From Magnaporthiopsis rhizophila (Eukaryota > Ascomycota > Sordariomycetes > Magnaporthales > Magnaporthaceae), in assembly GCA_003049465.1 (NCBI GenBank), contig PYSS01000136.1, forward strand, positions 1,862 through 65,861: DNA of 64,000 nt, given 5' to 3'. A model generated the notes under the pieces. It was not told the origin of the DNA, searched no databases, and saw only the letters and a list, made by a program, of their open reading frames with translations. Position 1 is the first letter of the stretch. Every line of letters starts with the position of its first letter. The position numbers were made by a program, and so were the translations under genes. This document shows positions 1-12,300 of this stretch, one piece after another.

Positions 1-25
1 GGGGGGGGGGGGGGGGGGGGGGGGG
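1..25. other. Poly-G run at contig edge
   Basis: The window opens with 25 consecutive G. The equivalent inner TIR position of the related element at 28519-28524 has a G run of only 5-6. The run therefore looks like a homopolymer extension or sequencing/assembly artefact where the contig broke inside a repeat. It is not a telomere, because no TTAGGG-type repeat is present. Confidence 0.7.
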
Positions 26-49
26 TGGCCGATAGGGGGTACACTGATT
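20..49. mobile_element. Right TIR end of a second copy of the outer DNA transposon
   Basis: The reverse complement of this stretch begins AATCAGTGTACCCC and continues into the GGCCACCCCC block. It matches the outer element's ends at 562 (AGTCAGTGCACCCC) and 28547 (AGTTAGTGCACACC). It is followed by TA at 50-51, as expected for the duplicated target. Only the terminus is in the window, and the rest would lie off the contig. Confidence 0.7.
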
Positions 50-95
50 TAATGAATACTAATCAATGAGCCATTATTTGTAACCCAAAACAGAT

Positions 96-299
96 ATGCA
101 TCCCGTCTGTATTGTTCACGCGGATTTGACAGACGTCCCCGTGGAGACTTTCCTCAAAGAGACGAACGACATGACAGGAATAGCATACTACGAAGCCAAC
201 ATTGAGCTCGAGGCTCGATTCCAGGGTGGCAACATCACCTGGCGGTGTCTGCATCGGGGCCGGGAGGTGGGATCGACCACTGTCACCTACGACTATTAG
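96..299 (+). CDS. Unrecognised small ORF or gene fragment, 67 aa
   Basis: An ATG-started frame encodes 67 residues and ends TVTYDY-stop. I do not recognise the product, and it has no signal peptide, membrane segment or known motif. It lies in a 500 bp island of normal base composition between two copies of the same DNA transposon. Its neighbourhood is therefore truncated on both sides, and it could be the last exon of a gene lying off the contig. Overlapping frames in the same island are as long or longer, so coding status is doubtful. Confidence 0.2.
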   Translation: MHPVCIVHADLTDVPVETFLKETNDMTGIAYYEANIELEARFQGGNITWRCLHRGREVGSTTVTYDY

Positions 300-561
300 A
301 ATGGCAAGCCACCCGTCAAGCAGAGGGGGAGACGGCTCGGATGTGTTATTTGATAATACGGACACCTGCTCTTCTCCGGCTGATAGTCTCGGCCGTGGCT
401 CACGGTGGGGGGATATCTGTGTCGGTGTGTCCAAGGTCCGGATTTCCGAGCAGGAAAAGGGGGACGGACCGCCGCACGGCCGGGCTCGGCTCTGCTGCAC
501 TCTTTGCACCTGTGGAAGTGAAGAGGCGGATTGGCGATCGGGATTTTTTTCATTTCGACTA

Positions 562-732
562 AGTCAGTGCACCCCATGTCGGCCACCCCCCATGACGGCC
601 ACCTGGATCCCCATACAAATCCACGCAAATTCACTGTTTTAAAAGCGGTATAACAAATCGGGGAAAATTCGTGTGAATATAAAATAAGCAGTTTTATAAA
701 ATTTAAAAGCTAAATTTAATATAAAAAACAGG
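562..732 (+). repeat. Left inverted repeat of the outer element
   Basis: About 75 bp match the right end closely, including GGCCACCTGGATCC and ATACAAATCCAC. Weaker similarity then continues through TTTTAAAAGC and AAAGCTAAATTTAA to about 732, where the Fot1-like element has inserted. Differences from the right arm are mostly C/T and G/A, as expected after RIP. Confidence 0.8.
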
Positions 733-734
733 TA

Positions 735-2576
735 ACGTGGTTCATAAGCGAGTGGGACACACAAGCGAGTGGGACACGCATCGCAACATCGCAATACTTC
801 TTTTTTCGCAACCAATTGCTCGACCAAAAAATATATCAACAAAAAATAACGAAAGCCGGGTAATTATTGCCCTCCAAACTTTGCAATCTAACCCAAAACT
901 AAGCATCCGGGCCGCTACAAAAATTTACTCGGTCGCAAAATCAACTTTCGCTCGGCATAAGGATAACCAATCTGCTCGATGCAACAGCACGCCCAATTGC
1001 TGGAAATTAACGGATTCCAAAAAAAAGGCTCTTGTTAAGTACATACTCGAGTTGGATTTCCGTACATTCCCTCCCCGGCCTTCTGGTGTTGAAAATATGG
1101 CCAATCAACTGCTTACCGAATGCGATACGGGCGCCGTCGGCAAAAACTGGATCGCAAATTTCGTTAAGCGCTGCACAAAGCTCGGCACGTGCTGAATTCG
1201 AAAATACAATTACCAAAAAACCAAATGTAAAAATCCCAAGCTCATTTTTGCCTGGTTCGACCTTATACAGAATACCGTGGCCAAATATAGCATCCTGGAT
1301 AACAATATTTATAATTTTGACAAAACCAATTTTTTATGGGCATAATTGCTATTATTATGGTTATTATAACATTGGAAGGCTATAATAAAACAAAACTGGT
1401 CCAACCTGATAATCGGAAATGGGTTATAATTATTCAAAAAATTAATTATTATAGTTGGGCAATCCCCCTTTTTATTATTATTAAAAAGCAGTACCACCTG
1501 GCTAATTGGTATTTGGAAACCAATTTTCCACGCAATTGGATTATTGCAATAAATTTTAATAAATGAATTATAAACAAGCTTAGCCTGAAATGGATTTAGC
1601 ATTTCGATAAACATATTGCAGTTCGTAAAAACAGGTTTTATCGTTTATTAATGCTGAACAGCCACAAAAATTACCATTTGACAAATTTCGAACTTTACTG
1701 CTAAAAATATAATATTATTACGCTTTGCATACCTTCGCATTTGTTTTATTTTTTTTAATCGCTTAATATTGGATATTTTAGCCCGTTAAAAAAAGCATAC
1801 GGTCAATAAATCGAAAACCTAATAAGGTTATACATTAATTATATAACCAAAATTAAATTCCTTTCGGCATTTAAAACGGTATTTTTTGCTTTTATAACCG
1901 AAAAAAATATTCAAAAAGGCTTTCGAGGGGCTGGCCTTATTTTTTTCGATCCAAATTCAGTTTTGGAAAAGCTGGATATAAGGCTACGAATTTTAACTCC
2001 CCCAAAAATACCCCTGGACAATCCTGAACCTTGAACCTTTAAAACGCCCAAAACAGCCAGAAAAACAATTTTATAATCCAAACATATTAAAATTCGAATT
2101 TCCAATTATCGGAGCAATTTTCCGATACTTATACTAGCGACTATAAACCAGCTTGCAAAAGGAACAAGTTTAATTATACATCAAATAACCCTTTTTAGGG
2201 CCAAAATTGCTTTGTTATACAAAACGAACAAAATATTAAACAAATACCGGAGGGCTAAAAAAATACGTATCCGATTCGGAGGGTTACTTATTATAAATAA
2301 AGTACGAAATATTCTGAACCAGCAGGAGCTGGATGGATAATTATAGCAAAAAATGCACAATTATAGGGATCAAAAAAGAAGGGCAATAACAATTTGTCGG
2401 CGATGTGGCACCTGCGGCAAAACCGGGCATAATACGCGCACCTGCCAGAAAAATATAAAAATGTTCGATGTATACAATTCCGAGTAGTTTGAATGGATTG
2501 CTGGCGTTATTGGGTTAAAATTAAGGTCGAGTATTGCAATATTGCAATGCGTGTCCCACTCGCTTATGAACCACGT
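735..2576 (+). mobile_element. Fot1/pogo-like DNA transposon, 1.84 kb, nested
   Basis: The terminal inverted repeats begin ACGTGGTTCATAAGCGAG on the left (735) and read identically inward from 2576 on the right. They are flanked by TA at 733-734 and 2577-2578. The left end carries an extra 17 bp copy of the AAGCGAGTGGGACAC block (about 761-777) that the right end lacks. The size and TA target agree with the Fot1/pogo group. The element is inserted exactly at the inner edge of the outer element's left arm. Confidence 0.85.
737..2487 (+). pseudogene. Fot1/pogo-type DDE transposase, RIP-mutated
   Basis: The N-terminal part (737-1195) is still open and resembles the psq/CENP-B-like DNA-binding region of Fot1/pogo transposases, with IRAATKIYSVAKSTF and later GKNWIANFVKR. 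Further in, a degraded catalytic core is readable in pieces. It includes YNFDKTNF near 1310 (family form YNFDETGF) and LVQPDNRKWV. Near 1655 it reads LNSHKNYH where the family has LDGHESHH, so the second catalytic Asp has become Asn. Close to the end is a zinc-knuckle-like RCGTCGKTGH segment, with a stop at 2485-2487. Several stops lie between these blocks. The Asp-to-Asn changes and lost Trp/Gln codons are what RIP produces. The exact original start is uncertain. Confidence 0.8.
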
Positions 2577-2578
2577 TA

Positions 2579-2924
2579 CTTTTACTAAATATATATGTAT
2601 TATATATAATAAATATGCATAAAAAAAGATAGGTGAAATGTTAATATTTGCTAATAAAGTGTATATAAATTATAACAGTTAGAAAAATGCTAATAACTTT
2701 TTTATTATAAAAGTAATAAAAATAAATAACCTGTTTTATATTTCTGAAATTCGCTATTTTTTAATAATATTAACTATTATTATATATATTACGTAATTCC
2801 GGATATATAAGCTTAATGCACAGTATAAAACACAGTGTATTATAAATTATTAAATAAAAAATTAAATAAAATAATTATTAATATAAGGTTTTAAAATTTA
2901 TATAAACTTTTATATTACTAATAT
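2579..2924. other. AT-rich interior of the outer element, left part
   Basis: This 346 bp stretch is very AT-rich and lies between the Fot1-like element and LTR retrotransposon E1. It has no coding frame or recognisable motif. Together with 28250-28377 it forms the core of the outer element once the nested insertions are removed. Confidence 0.6.
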
Positions 2925-3222
2925 TGTTGGCAGAAAAGGGTTTCTCTGTTCAGTCGGCTCGGAAATCTCCAAAAGGGGTGAATAACAATCTTTATAATCT
3001 GGGAAAATCCTATTATTATGCACAAAAAAGAAAGAATCTATCTGCCTAAAGAAGGGCAAAAAACTGCCCTTTTATCTGCGCGGAGGCGATCGCCCAAAGG
3101 GCGATCCGCCGCTTTAGCCGCACAGGCCGATTGGCCCGTGCGGGATCCAAAAAGGCCCAAAAGGTCCCTTCATTCCGTCCTCCTTTTCCGGATTGTATGT
3201 GCACAAAATGCCTATTCCGATA
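2925..3222 (-). repeat. E1 3' LTR
   Basis: This copy starts TGTTGGCAG and ends CTATTCCGATA. It matches the LTRs at 6797, 15157 and 27945. A GC-rich centre survives in the AT-rich surroundings and includes a perfect 8-bp stem with an AAA loop (3088-3106). The terminal CA has become TA. Confidence 0.88.
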
Positions 3223-6200
3223 CCGGCAATTTTTTCTTTTGTGCGCGGGCATCCCGGTATTTTATTTCCACAATATAATAGGTTTATCCCGAAAATTGTA
3301 AAAATTTCCAAAAGCCTTAACGGAGGGATATTTACAAAAAAAATGCCAAATCCGGTGATTCGGTTTTTTGATAAAGGAAATAGCCGGATTTGGTAATTTG
3401 GAACATTTATTTAAAAAGGGGAGCATTTTTAGTGGGCCGATAATTGAGATAAAAGGAAAATAAGCGCTTTGGAAAAGCATTTTTATATTTTGGGAGCATT
3501 GGATTATTAAGCCAAAAAATAATAGGAAAAAAATGGTACAAATACAGGCCTTTACGTAATAGAAAACTATTTAGCAAATTATTTTAATAAAAAATAATAT
3601 TAATAATTGTTTTTATAATTTTAAGGGTAGGATTTGCGCTTATATAAAGGTATTTTGTTCGCCCTATTTGTAATTCGGCCAATTTGCACCGGTAAATCTT
3701 ATTTATTAACCTATCCTTTTTATACCCTATTTGTATGCATTTTATTATTTAAAATCCCGATTAATTAATTGTTATTTTATTAATTATTAATTTTTTTTCC
3801 CTTTTTTTTGCCCTTTTTTTGTTTTTATAGCCAAAATGGCTGGTAAAAAAAAAATTGTCAAATTTTATCCGGTTATATAAAAATTGTTATTTTTAAAATT
3901 TGGGCCTAATTAATAATTTTTTATCGAGCAGTAACAAATTTAAAATTATTATTTATAACGGTTAAATTGAAAAACAAACTGGTTTTCCGCAAAATTTGGC
4001 TATACCAATATTTCCGGTTTAGTTAAATAATTCCCAAATCGGTACCGATATTATTAATATATTAATATTTTGTTTCGAGAAAACCAAACATGTTTAGGTT
4101 TTAAATAAACCATTTTTTGCTTCGGCTCCGAATTTCGATCATATTTTAACTGAAAATTTCAAATATAATCCTGCAGCTGGCTTTTCCAAAATTATCAATC
4201 TTTTTCCAATTAATCCCGATAATATTACAAATTTTACTGTAACAGTATTGCAAATAATTAAGGTTACGGGTGCTTTTTTGGAATTTATATTTAAACCTTC
4301 AAATAATTATTAAAAAAAGGATAAAAAGTTTCGCATTAAACAAAAAAGGATTATTTTTTGGCAAATAATTAATATTTTATTAAAAATAGTTTTTTAGCGC
4401 TAATTGGATTATAAAAATTTGATGGATAGGCAAACCAAACTTATTAATTAATTTAATAATAATTTTATTGCGCAAAAAAATAACAATAAAAAGGAAAAGG
4501 AGTTTGCTAAACCTTTAACTTTTCAATTTTAAAATGAACCTTTTACCGAGCAATATAAACAGGTTATAATTTATTTTGTGCTTTTCGAATAATTAAAATT
4601 TATTTAAACATAATTATAACCTTTATAAAAACCGGTTAAGGTTATTAATTTTATTATTTAGCAGTTCAAAAATTATTCCGAGCCTAAAATTTTTTTAAAA
4701 AAAAAGGCAAAAGCAAAATTGTTTTCAAAATTTCCAATTATTTTATTATTGGCGGTAAAAGTATTAAATTGCCGATTTTAAGCTTTGGCAGGTGCAATAA
4801 AAAGGGGGATTTAAAATTGGTCCCATACTTAAAATGTTTCAAATCGATTTTGGCCGGTAAAATATTAAAGTTTGATAAGGGAAATAATTACCGGAATTAA
4901 ATCCCGAACAAAAAGCGGTATTAGCTGTACATTTTAAACCATATATATAAATTTATATAAATCCTCCGATTTTTAAAAGCTTAATTGTAAAATTAGGCTA
5001 ATAATTATTTTTAATCCTTTTTTGGTTTTGCATCCGGCCCTTAAATTTCTTGCAATATAGCACCAAAACGAAAAGATTTGCAAAAAAAGCTATAAATTTG
5101 TTCCCTAAATTAGATAATCGAAATGCACTTTGCTAATAGGAATTATTTAATTGCAAAAACTTGACAAATAAAAAACCATTTGTAAAATAATGCTAATTTT
5201 TACCGAAAAAGATAAGGGTAAAAATAATTTGTTTACCAAAACAAATAATAATTTTTTTATAATAAAGCAAGCAAAATATAATATTACAAGCCGAACGGCC
5301 GCTTTAAAAATATAAAATACTGCGGCCTTAATAAAAGTGTATAATAAAAAATAAAAAAAAATAAAAGGAAATTTGGGGATATGCATTTAAAAATTGCAAT
5401 ATTATTTTTTTGTATTATATTATTTGCTGCTTTTATTAATTGTGAAAAGCACAATTCTATATTATATTGCGTTATATTTTCAAAATTTGCTACTTTTATT
5501 ATGGAAAAAAAAATCGATTTATTATAATCCCTGGTTTTTTTATTTTTAATTTTGCTTTACTTATCCCTTAACCCTAACTATTATTATATTAAAATTAATA
5601 AAATTTTCCAAAGCTTTATTTAGCTGATTTTTCGTTATAATATTTGCAAAATTATTTGCTCCTGCAATTTACCGGATTTTATTAATTTCCCAACCTTTAT
5701 AAAATTTACAGAAAGCTATAATATTTATTATAAGGCGCTTTTTTATTATTATTCCCAATTGGACAAAATATTAATATAATAAAAGGTTATTAATATAAAT
5801 CACCAATTTGCAAAAGGGCAGGTCCAATTTTTCATTAATCGTTAAAAATATCGTTTTAAAAACGCAACCCGTATTAAATCCGCTAATTATATTATAAATT
5901 TTGCTAGCAAAAATGCTCTATATCACCCTTTTGCATTTAATAAAGCTCCAGTGCAGTATATTTCCGGTAATTTGAAAGCTTTTTTCCTGCTTTATACTGG
6001 TTTTAATTTCAAAAATAACTATAAAACTGATTTATAAACTAATTTTATTATTAACGAAAAATCCGTCCATAAATACAAATAATTTTGCTTTTAATAAATC
6101 AAATTGGATATAATTCAGGCTTTTGTCCGTATTATCGATTTGCCAATAAATATACTTGTTAAATTTTTTAATATCCGCATCCTGGGGTTTTTTGGTTTGC

Positions 6201-6796
6201 ACCGCCACAAAATAATCGAAAATAACTTCCGGCTGGCATATTAAACTGATATATACCTTTTGTGCATATTGGATAATATATTATTATTAGGTATTATTAT
6301 TTTTATAAAGCACAAATTTAAGCCAATCTGCCTGTTCTTTTGCTATATACAAATAATCATTTTACCGATCGCAATTTTACAGCTATTAAAATAACTTTTG
6401 TTATTAGGGCCTAAAATGGACCTCGGTTTGGCTGTAAAGCCTGCCTTTTAAAGGGCAACTTTTTCTTTTTCCATAAACTTTTTGCTATTTAAATTTAGCA
6501 TATCGTTAATTTATATACCGATAATTCCAAAACTTTTGCCAATTTTTAAAATAAATAAGTAAAAATTATAATCGGAAATAAAATAATCCAATCGTTCCTT
6601 ATAATACTTTTGGTACGTTACAAACCAATATAATCCGGTTTTAGCCAATTTATAAAACGGTTTAATTAAATAAAGTATGGTTCCAAAAAGGTATTATTGT
6701 TGCAATTTTATAAAAAAGCATAAATAAACGGTCCTTTGCAGCTCGGTTTTGGCCTGGGTATATGCTTAGCTAATATTTCGGATTATTAGCTGGTTT
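3223..6796 (-). pseudogene. E1 pol 3' half and 3' untranslated region (RIP-degraded)
   Basis: This 3.6 kb AT-rich block is collinear with 7103-10545 of E2, so it should contain the reverse transcriptase and RNase H portion of a copia-type pol on the minus strand. The RNase H-like stretch corresponds to 5147-5386 and the RT finger/palm stretch to about 6290-6660. No frame longer than about 80 codons survives. The block stops at the GGTTT (6792-6796) where E2 is inserted. Confidence 0.7.
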
Positions 6797-7102
6797 TGTT
6801 GGTAGGAGTGGGTACTCCTGTTTAACGGCTCGGAGCTCTCCAAAGGTGGTGAACAACAATCTTTATAATCTTGGGAAATTCCTATTATTTGTGCACAAGG
6901 AGGAAGGAATTTATCTGCCTAACGTAGGGCAAAGGACTGCCCTTTATATGCGCGGAGGCGATTGCCCAAAGGGCGATCCTCCGCTCTGGCCTCTAACCGC
7001 ACAGGCCGATTGGCCCGTGCGGGATCCAAAAGGTCCCAGAGGATCCCTCCGTTCTGTTCTCCTTTTTCGGATCGCACGCGCATATAAATGCTTATTCCAA
7101 TA
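6797..7102 (-). repeat. E2 3' LTR
   Basis: This LTR is 306 bp, starts TGTTGGTAGG and ends TTCCAATA. It is less mutated than the E1 LTRs. The GC-rich centre with the GCCCAAAGGGC hairpin is intact. Confidence 0.9.
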
Positions 7103-8699
7103 CCGGTATTTCTTTTTTTGTGCGCGGGCATTCCGGTATCTTTTCCCAAAACGTAGGTCTATTCCGGAAATTGTAAGGATCTCCGGAAGTTTTAACAGAG
7201 GAGTTTTTACAAAAGAAATAGCCGGATCCGGGATCCGGGCTTTTATTTAACGAAGGAAAGGCCTTGGTAGGCCGGCAATAAAGGCAAAGGGAAAATAAGC
7301 GCGTTTTGGAATGGTGTTCCAGTGCTTTGGGAATATTGGGTTATTAAGGCAAAGAATAATAGGAAAGGAGTGGTGCAAGTGCGGATTTTGGCACAATAAA
7401 AGCCTATTTAGCAAATTGCTTTAATAAAGGATAATACCAGTAAATGTTTTTGCAATTTATAGGCTGGGTTTATGCTTATAAGGGATTTTTTCTGCCCGGT
7501 TTGCAATCCGGTTAATTTGTACCGGTAAACCTTATTTATTGACCTATTTTTTTGTGCCCTATTTATATGCGCTTTATTATTTAAAATCCCGATCAATCGG
7601 TTATTATTTTGTTAATCGTTTTTTTTTCTGCCTTTTTTTTATCCCTGCAGTTAAAATGGCTGGTAAAAAGAGGAAATTGTTAAGTTTTACGCGGTTGCGC
7701 AAAAGTTATTGCTTTTAAAATTTGGGCCTGGCTTATAACCTTTTATCTAGCGATAATAAGGTTAAAATTATCGCTCAAAACAGTTAAATTAAAAAATAAG
7801 CTGGGCTTTTGCAAAATTTGGGTGTATTATTATTTCCGGCTTAGTTAAATAATCCTTAAGTTAGTACCGATACCATTAGTATATTAATGGTTTATTTTAA
7901 GAAAATTAAGCATATTTAGGTTTTGAACGAGGCGTTTTCCAATCCGGTTCCAAATCCTAATCCTGTTCCGATCAAAAATCCCGAATACAATTCTGCGGCC
8001 GGCCCTTTTAAAATTATCGATCTTCTTATAATTAATCCCAATTTAAGCAATTGTTAAAAAAAGGATAAAAAGTTTAGCGCTAAACAAAAGCAAATTATTT
8101 TTTGGCAAGCAATAAATATTTTTTAGCGATTAGCTTTTTAGCATTAATTAAATTATAACAATCTGATGGATAAATAAACCGATTTTATTAATCAGCTTGC
8201 TAATAGTTTTGTTTGGCAGGAAAAAAGCAGTAAAAAAAAGGAGTTTATTAAACCCTTAACTTTTCAGCCTTAAAACGAACCTTTTATCGAGCAAAATAAG
8301 CAGGCCACAATTTATCCTATGTTTTTCAAACAGTTAAAATCTGCTTAAATGCAACCATAACCTTTACAAAAGCTGGTTATAATTATTAATTTTACCATTC
8401 AGCAATCCAAAAATCGTTCCGAGCCCAAAACCTTTAAAAAGAAGGGTAAAAGCAAAATTATCCTCAAAATTCCCAATTATTTTACCATTAGCAGCAAAAA
8501 TATCAAACCGCCAATTTTAAGCTTTGGCAGGCACGGTAAAAAAGGGGATTTAAAATTAGTCCTATATTTAAAATGCTTTAAATTAATTTTGGCCGGAAAA
8601 ATGCCGGAGCTGAATAATGGAAATGGTTGCTGGAATCAGATTCCGAATAAAAAGCGGTATTAGCTGTACATTTCGGGCTATACGTGCAAATTTATATAA

Positions 8700-10545
8700 A
8701 CTTTTCGATTTTTAAAAGTATAATTGTAAAATTAAGCTAATAATTATTTTTAATCCTTTTTTGGTTATACATTTGGCTTTTAAATTTTTTACAGTATAAT
8801 GCTAGGGCGAAAAGGTTTTGTAAAAAGGTTATAAATTTATTTCCTGGGTTAGGTGATCGGAATATGTTTTTGCTAATAGGGGTTATCTGATTGCAAAAAT
8901 TTAATACATGAAAAATTATTTGCAAAATGATACTAATTTTTGCCGAGAAAAATAAGGGTAAAAATAATTTATTTACCGAGTTAAATAGTGATCTTTTTAC
9001 GATAATGCAAGCAAAGCATAATACTGCAGGCCGAGCGGCTGTTTTAAGAATGTGGAATGCTGCGGCTTTAATAGGGGTGCATGATAATAAGGGAAAAAAA
9101 AGGAATAAAGGGAAATCTGGGGGCATACGTTTAAAAAATTATAATATTATTTTTTTGCGCTGTTTTATTTTTGCTATTTTTATTAATTATGGGGAGCACG
9201 GTTCTATATTATATTATATTATATTTTTAGGGTTTGTTATTTTTAATTATGGAAAAAAAAATCGATTTGTTATACCCCTGGTTTTTTTTATTTCTAATTT
9301 TGCTTTACCCATCCCTTAATCCTAATCATTGTTATATTAAAGCTAACAAAATCCTCCAAAGCCTTATTTAGCTGATCTTTGGTTATAGTATTTGCAGGAT
9401 TATTTGCTTTTGCAATCCACCGAATTTTATTAATTTTTTAACTTTTGTAAAACTTGCAAAAAACCATAATATTTATTATAAAACATTTTTCCGTTATTAT
9501 CCCAAATTAAACCAGGCATTAATATAGCAAAAAGCTATTAATACAAATCACCAGCTTATAAAAAGGCAGGTTCAGCTTTTTATTAATCGCTAAAAGCATA
9601 ATTTTAAAAATGTAGCCCGTATTACATTTGCTAACCATACCATAAATTTTACTGGCAAAAATGCTGCATATTACTTTTTTGCATTTAACAAAACTTTAAT
9701 ACAGTATATTTTTAGTAATTTAAAAATTATTTTCCTGTTTTATGCCAGTTTTAATTTTAAAAATAACCACAAAACCGATTTGTAAATTAAATTTTTTATT
9801 ATTAATAAAGGATTTATCCATAAATATAAATAACTTTGCTTTTGCCAAATCAAACTGTACATAATTTAGGCCTTTATCCGTATTATTAATTTACTATTAG
9901 ATATATTTGTTAAATTTTTTGATATCCGGGTCCTGGGGTTCCTTAATTTGCGCGGCCACGGAATAATCGAAAGCAGCTTCCGGCTGGTATATTAAGCTTA
10001 TATATGCCTTTTGTGCATGCTGAATAACGTATTATTATTGGGTATTTTTGGCCTTGTGGGGCACAAATTTAAGCCGATCTGCCTGTCCTTTTTGCTGTAT
10101 ACAAATAATTTTTTACCGATTGCAATTTTGCAGCCGTTGAAATGGCTTTTATTATTAGGGCCTAAAATAAATTTTGGTTTGGCTTTAAAATTTGCCTTTT
10201 GCAAAGCAACTTTTTCCTTCTCTATGAACTTTTTGCTGCCCAGGTTCAGTATATTGTCGGTTTGTATACCGATAATTCCAAAACTTTTTCCGATCTTTGA
10301 AATAAATAAACAGGGATTATAATTTGAAATAGAACAATCCAATCGCTTTTTGTAATACTTTTGGTATATTATAAACCAATGCAATCCGGTTTCGGCTAAT
10401 TTGTAAAATAATTTAATTAATTAAAATATGGTTTTAGGGGGATAATATTATTGCAATTTTTTAAAAAAGCGCAAATAAACGGTCCTTTGCAGCTTTATTT
10501 TGGCCTGTATATATACTTGGCTAATATTTCGGATTATTAACTGGT
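8700..10545 (-). pseudogene. E2 pol: reverse transcriptase and RNase H of copia type
   Basis: On the minus strand at 9998-10384 a 128-codon open stretch reads ...IGKSFGIIGIQTDN... and later KANFKAKPKFIL and FNGCKI. This matches the palm region of the fungal Ty1/copia lineage, where the YVDD-like box appears as QTDD; here it has become QTDN. Further 3' (8737-9126) degraded RNase H-like sequence follows, including a SFANN-like segment near 8900 in another frame. The coding frame is split by many stops. The order (RT after integrase) identifies copia rather than gypsy. Confidence 0.75.
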
Positions 10546-11449
10546 TTTTTATAGCTATAAAGGTTAATACAAGCATAAGAATCAGGTATTGGCTGTATTG
10601 CATAATTATCGGGGATTGGGTAAGCAGTATTAATTTTTTCCAGTTACTGTGCTTTTATATCACGAGTTTTAATTTTTTATAAAGGTTTAAATCTGGTTTT
10701 TTAATTTTTTTAACCATCCGTATTCCGAAAACTTTTATCAATTTGTTAATTTGGCTTTATTTGATCGGTTTGATTATATTATTAGCCAGCAGGTTATTAA
10801 TTTCCTTTTGGTTGGATTGTTTAAAGGGTTTGCCCGGGGTTGTAATTTTCCCGATATGCCGGTAATAAAGCGCCAAATATATGAATTTTGTTTTTTTCGC
10901 ACTTAAAAACGTTATTAGAATAATTATTGCTTTAGGGTTATATTAAGATTATTTATGTTATCTGGGTGCCGGTTTATTAATTAATGCAATAACCGAAGGT
11001 GCTGGTGGTTTAAATGCCCTGTGCGGCTTTCCTTATTAATATAAAAAAAGTAGCGGCAATTTTTCAATTTTTGAATTATTTTTGCTGTTACTCGTTAAGC
11101 TATTAATTTGCTGTCCGGTATTTCTGTAAGGCTGTCCTCGAAATTGCGGTTTAATTAGGGCTGGATATTTAAATAATTCCGGCTATTTTTTTGGACCTGC
11201 TGTTTGCTGTTTTTCCGATCTGTGGTAAAATTTGCAAATAATGCTCCGGAATATTGCTGGGCTATTTGGCATATTTATTATAATTTTATTGTTTATTACA
11301 GATAATATTTTAAAAGGTCCCTGTTATTTTTGTTTTTTTCGGTAAACGAGAACCTTATTTTCCAAAGCAAAAAAGCTAGGTAATATCCCTGTAATATTTG
11401 GGCCGTTACGCGTGTTTAAAGTATTATTTATTTTTCGTTTGGCAAAAAG

Positions 11450-12300
11450 TTTGCGCAGTTTTATTATAATTTTGATAATTGCTATTGCTTGTTAAATTTA
11501 AATTCCCGAGGGTACTAAATTATTATTAAATCGAGGCATAGCACCAAAAATAAGCAGGGTTAAAACTAATCCGTTATATTCGATAATATTGTTTAATATT
11601 TTAATTGTTTTTTAAAACGCCGAATCGGGGTGAATGTTAGGGCATTTCTTTTTGATTATTTTATAAGCGCAGCAGAAAGGTTTATAATATTTTTTAACCT
11701 TGCCTATTAACCAATAAACTTTTATAAAAACCTAATAGTATATAATCCCAAAAAGTTTTGTTTTTGCCTGGAATTTGCTTATAGCAAAATTGGTTCCTGT
11801 ATCGTAAAATATAACGTTAGATGGGCCAAAATAAATATTAAACCAGCAGCGTTTGAAAGCTTCCTATATTTTTTTAATTAATCCCTTTTTAAAAAAAGTT
11901 GCTGTGCTGAATGCAATATTTGTATTAATTATATAAAGCATTTATTTGCCGTTCAAATGCATAATATTAACAATCATTTTATAATTAAAATCGATATTAT
12001 TTTTAAATATAAATTTAAAGTATTGCAGCGCAAAGTTTATTGTTTGGCAATAATGGCACACTTTATTAATCAATTATAAAGCATCCCGATCTGCCTAATA
12101 GCCTGCCTGGTTCAGTATATACCAAAAAGGATTAATAAAAAGGTAGCCAAAATATTTATATAAATGCTTTAATTTTGCTTTTGTTAGGGAAAGCCCTTTT
12201 GTAATCGGTTAATTAGTTAAATATAAGGCACCTGGATAGTTATCCCTATTAAAAAAAAACTATAAATAGCCTGATCTTCTAATAATCGGAATGCGTTTTC
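11450..12300 (-). pseudogene. E2 pol: integrase core of copia type
   Basis: Translation of the minus strand shows a zinc-binding remnant CHYCQ (about 12045) and FNYKMIVNIMHLNG (family form VDVMYLDG). The catalytic strand FYDTGTNF (about 11800) and YWLIGKVKKYY (family form AHWSIGKVERYH) follow. Next come PNIHPDSAF and LVLTLLIFGAMPR. The first catalytic Asp is now Asn, and the catalytic Glu is replaced by Lys in KVKKYY. Both are G-to-A changes on the coding strand. Stops interrupt the frame. Confidence 0.75.

Noticed and set aside
3018..3278. Similar 80-130 codon frames at 3018, 6846, 15206 and 28040
   Set aside because: All four are the copia-type LTR read on the non-coding strand. Their similarity reflects LTR identity, not a gene family.
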